NCBI RefSeq assembly: GCF_017656495.1
Contig: NZ_JACDNS010000004.1
Coordinates: forward strand, 1 to 64,000
Length of the DNA: 64,000 nt
Direction of reading: 5' to 3'
Source: Thermococcus sp.
GTDB lineage: Archaea > Methanobacteriota_B > Thermococci > Thermococcales > Thermococcaceae
The notes beneath the pieces were generated by a model, which was not told where the DNA came from, made no database searches, and worked only from the letters and a program-made list of their open reading frames with translations. The translations under genes were made by a program, and so were the position numbers. Below, one piece after another: positions 62,702 through 64,000 of this stretch. Numbering within the stretch: position 1 is the stretch's first letter; each line of letters begins with the position of its first letter.

Positions 62702-64000
62702 TCATGCCTGAAGAACTTTCTTATATGCTTCCATGATTTCAATTTCTTTTTCACTTGGCTTTGTTAGAGCACTGATTATAAGAGCAATTACAACATTTGC
62801 GATAACTCCAACAAGTCCCGCAACTGCTGGATGTTCAAGAACTGGAAGGTGCAACTTTCCTCCTATCTGTGGTGATAGAAATGCTGCCAAGATGCTTCCT
62901 ACTATTAGTCCCCAGATTGCCCCATTCTTGTTTATATACTTCTTTGTTGTTGGAATGACAGCTTGTAATACTAAAGGTAAGAACTGCAATCCACCAGCAC
63001 ATGCTATTGCAGCTATGTTGAAAATTAAACCTGGCTTAAGTAGAGCGAAGTACCATCCTACAAGGGCCCAGATTATCATGAAAATCCTACTTACGAATAT
63101 ATAGTGGCCCTCATCAGCATCAGGCTTGATGTATTTCTGATAGATATCCCTAACTAAAATCATTGAAGTTGATCCTAAGAATGAGTCGAGAGTTGACATT
63201 GCAGCAGCTGTTGCACCTGCAAGGAGGAAACCTGCTAAAACTGGATTGAGAAGCTTGTATATCATCACTGCAGCAACAGCATCTGCACTTCCATATTGGG
63301 CCTTAAGTGCTGAAATAAACCCTGGTTGTAGTACTCCTGGGACTCCCTTAACATTGGCAACTGCAGCTGAGAGACCTATTAATGCTGCTGCAATGTAGTA
63401 TGTGCTGAGATAAATTGCAGTTCCAATAGCAGAAGCTTTAAGAGACCTTTCATCTTTGGCAATGTAGTATTTAATCCATAAGTGTTGCAAGAGCATCAAA
63501 CCAGGACCATAGATCAAAATTGCTCCCAATGTCTTTTGAGGTGTCCAGTTCATTGTCAAGAGTTTTGGATTGACAGCCCTGACTGAGTCCATTAGAGCTG
63601 TGAATCCTCCTGGAACAAGTTTTCCAACAATTAGAGCAGCTGCAAGGAAGATTCCCAGATACATCCAAATACCCTGCAGAACATCTGTCCAATAGGCCGC
63701 TCTAAGACCTCCGAGGAAGAGGTAAACTGCTGCAACTAAGATTAAAACAAGGGATGCCCACTGGTATGGAATATGCCCCTGGCTTGCAACATCTAAAATT
63801 ATACCCAGTCCCACTGCTTGAACAACTATGTATGCAATGATGAAGAGTGCCATGACAATTGCAGTTATGAGACCAAGAGTTTTACTGTCATAGAAGTCAC
63901 TGAGCATATCTGCAGGTGTTATATGCCCTCTGGCTTTTCCAATCCTGTAGATTCTAGGGCCAACGAGATACATGAATACCCCAGCCAAAACTGTCCAAGC
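62702..64000 (-). CDS. Sodium:solute symporter family transporter (5' end beyond the window)
   Basis: The frame has at least ten hydrophobic helices and the SSS-family region RIYRIGKARGHITPADMLSDFY, with GGLRAAYWTDVLQGIWMYLG, ATAAAMSTLDSFLGSTSMILVRDIYQKYIKP and the terminal cluster of helices. The reading frame is open through base 64000 (ending upstream in AWTVLAGVFMYLVG), so the N terminus with the first one or two helices is missing. Position directly ahead of pxpABC suggests uptake of 5-oxoproline or a related carboxylate with sodium; this is inference. The MSTLDS stretch is the usual sodium-site region. Confidence 0.88.
   Translation of the reverse strand, partial: AWTVLAGVFMYLVGPRIYRIGKARGHITPADMLSDFYDSKTLGLITAIVMALFIIAYIVVQAVGLGIILDVASQGHIPYQWASLVLILVAAVYLFLGGLRAAYWTDVLQGIWMYLGIFLAAALIVGKLVPGGFTALMDSVRAVNPKLLTMNWTPQKTLGAILIYGPGLMLLQHLWIKYYIAKDERSLKASAIGTAIYLSTYYIAAALIGLSAAVANVKGVPGVLQPGFISALKAQYGSADAVAAVMIYKLLNPVLAGFLLAGATAAAMSTLDSFLGSTSMILVRDIYQKYIKPDADEGHYIFVSRIFMIIWALVGWYFALLKPGLIFNIAAIACAGGLQFLPLVLQAVIPTTKKYINKNGAIWGLIVGSILAAFLSPQIGGKLHLPVLEHPAVAGLVGVIANVVIALIISALTKPSEKEIEIMEAYKKVLQA

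Noticed and set aside
63988-63988. Complete symporter starting at this internal codon
   Set aside because: The frame is open to the window edge and the family needs one or two more helices at the N terminus.

Overview
This window comes from the chromosome of a hyperthermophilic archaeon of the order Thermococcales, most likely an AT-rich Thermococcus. Evidence is the archaeal information-processing set (TFB, FEN-1, PDCD5, Cdc48, RNase P component 4, L39e, L31e, LX, S19e, prefoldin, aIF6), the ADP-forming acetyl-CoA synthetase alpha subunit, a short PurA, sn-glycerol-1-phosphate dehydrogenase, box C/D sRNA genes, an intron-containing elongator tRNA-Met, and GGTG-type ribosome binding sites behind archaeal TATA boxes. 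The assignment rests on gene content and was not checked by any search.

Layout. 1-9.2 kb: the 5' end of a solitary 5S rRNA, an OB-fold/winged-helix protein, RNase P subunit, serS, moeA, an RNase H-fold protein overlapping cdc48, a PRC-barrel protein and a phosphodiesterase. 9.2-13.7 kb: acdA, a box C/D sRNA fused to the start of a PsiE-like gene, fen1 and tfb. 13.8-17.4 kb: translation genes (PDCD5, S19e, CRM protein, PP-loop ATPase, L39e-L31e-aIF6-LX). 17.4-21.4 kb: two secreted proteins (a NosD-like beta-helix and a LamG lipoprotein) that share their C-terminal halves and lie between LX and prefoldin alpha. 21.5-30.8 kb: epimerase, purA, two zincin-type metalloproteases, a lysophospholipase, a secreted caspase-like protease and a helical-repeat protein. 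30.8-33.0 kb: a broken nucleotidyltransferase gene and a candidate halocin-C8-like bacteriocin/immunity pair. 33.0-43.1 kb: ahcY, cyclase-like hydrolase, nucleotidyltransferase, a frameshifted wHTH gene, a helical-repeat gene, sua5, glycosyltransferase, a surface protein and asnB. 43.2-50.3 kb: GPN-loop GTPase, MinD-like ATPase, PIN-ATPase-KH protein, a second C/D sRNA, maf, a PHP phosphoesterase, and the methylmalonyl-CoA module (B12-binding subunit, MeaB, epimerase). 50.5-55.7 kb: a DUF835 protein, smc-scpA and an unknown gene. 55.7-64.0 kb: a frameshifted gene, GC-rich hairpins, tRNA-Met, IMPase/FBPase, a DUF63 protein, egsA, UPF0179, and a pxpABC 5-oxoprolinase operon with a sodium:solute symporter that runs off the right edge.

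Functional groups. Smc and ScpA form the condensin core. The methylmalonyl genes fit succinyl-CoA/methylmalonyl-CoA interconversion, with the large mutase subunit elsewhere. pxpABC plus the symporter look like uptake and ATP-driven opening of 5-oxoproline. The most attractive undescribed candidate is the 31.7-32.8 kb pair: a membrane-targeted precursor with a Cys-rich tail (14 Cys in about 78 residues) translationally coupled to a four-helix membrane protein. Three genes (near 31, 36.2 and 56.6 kb) are disrupted by a frameshift or stop. No CRISPR array, insertion sequence or phage gene was recognised.
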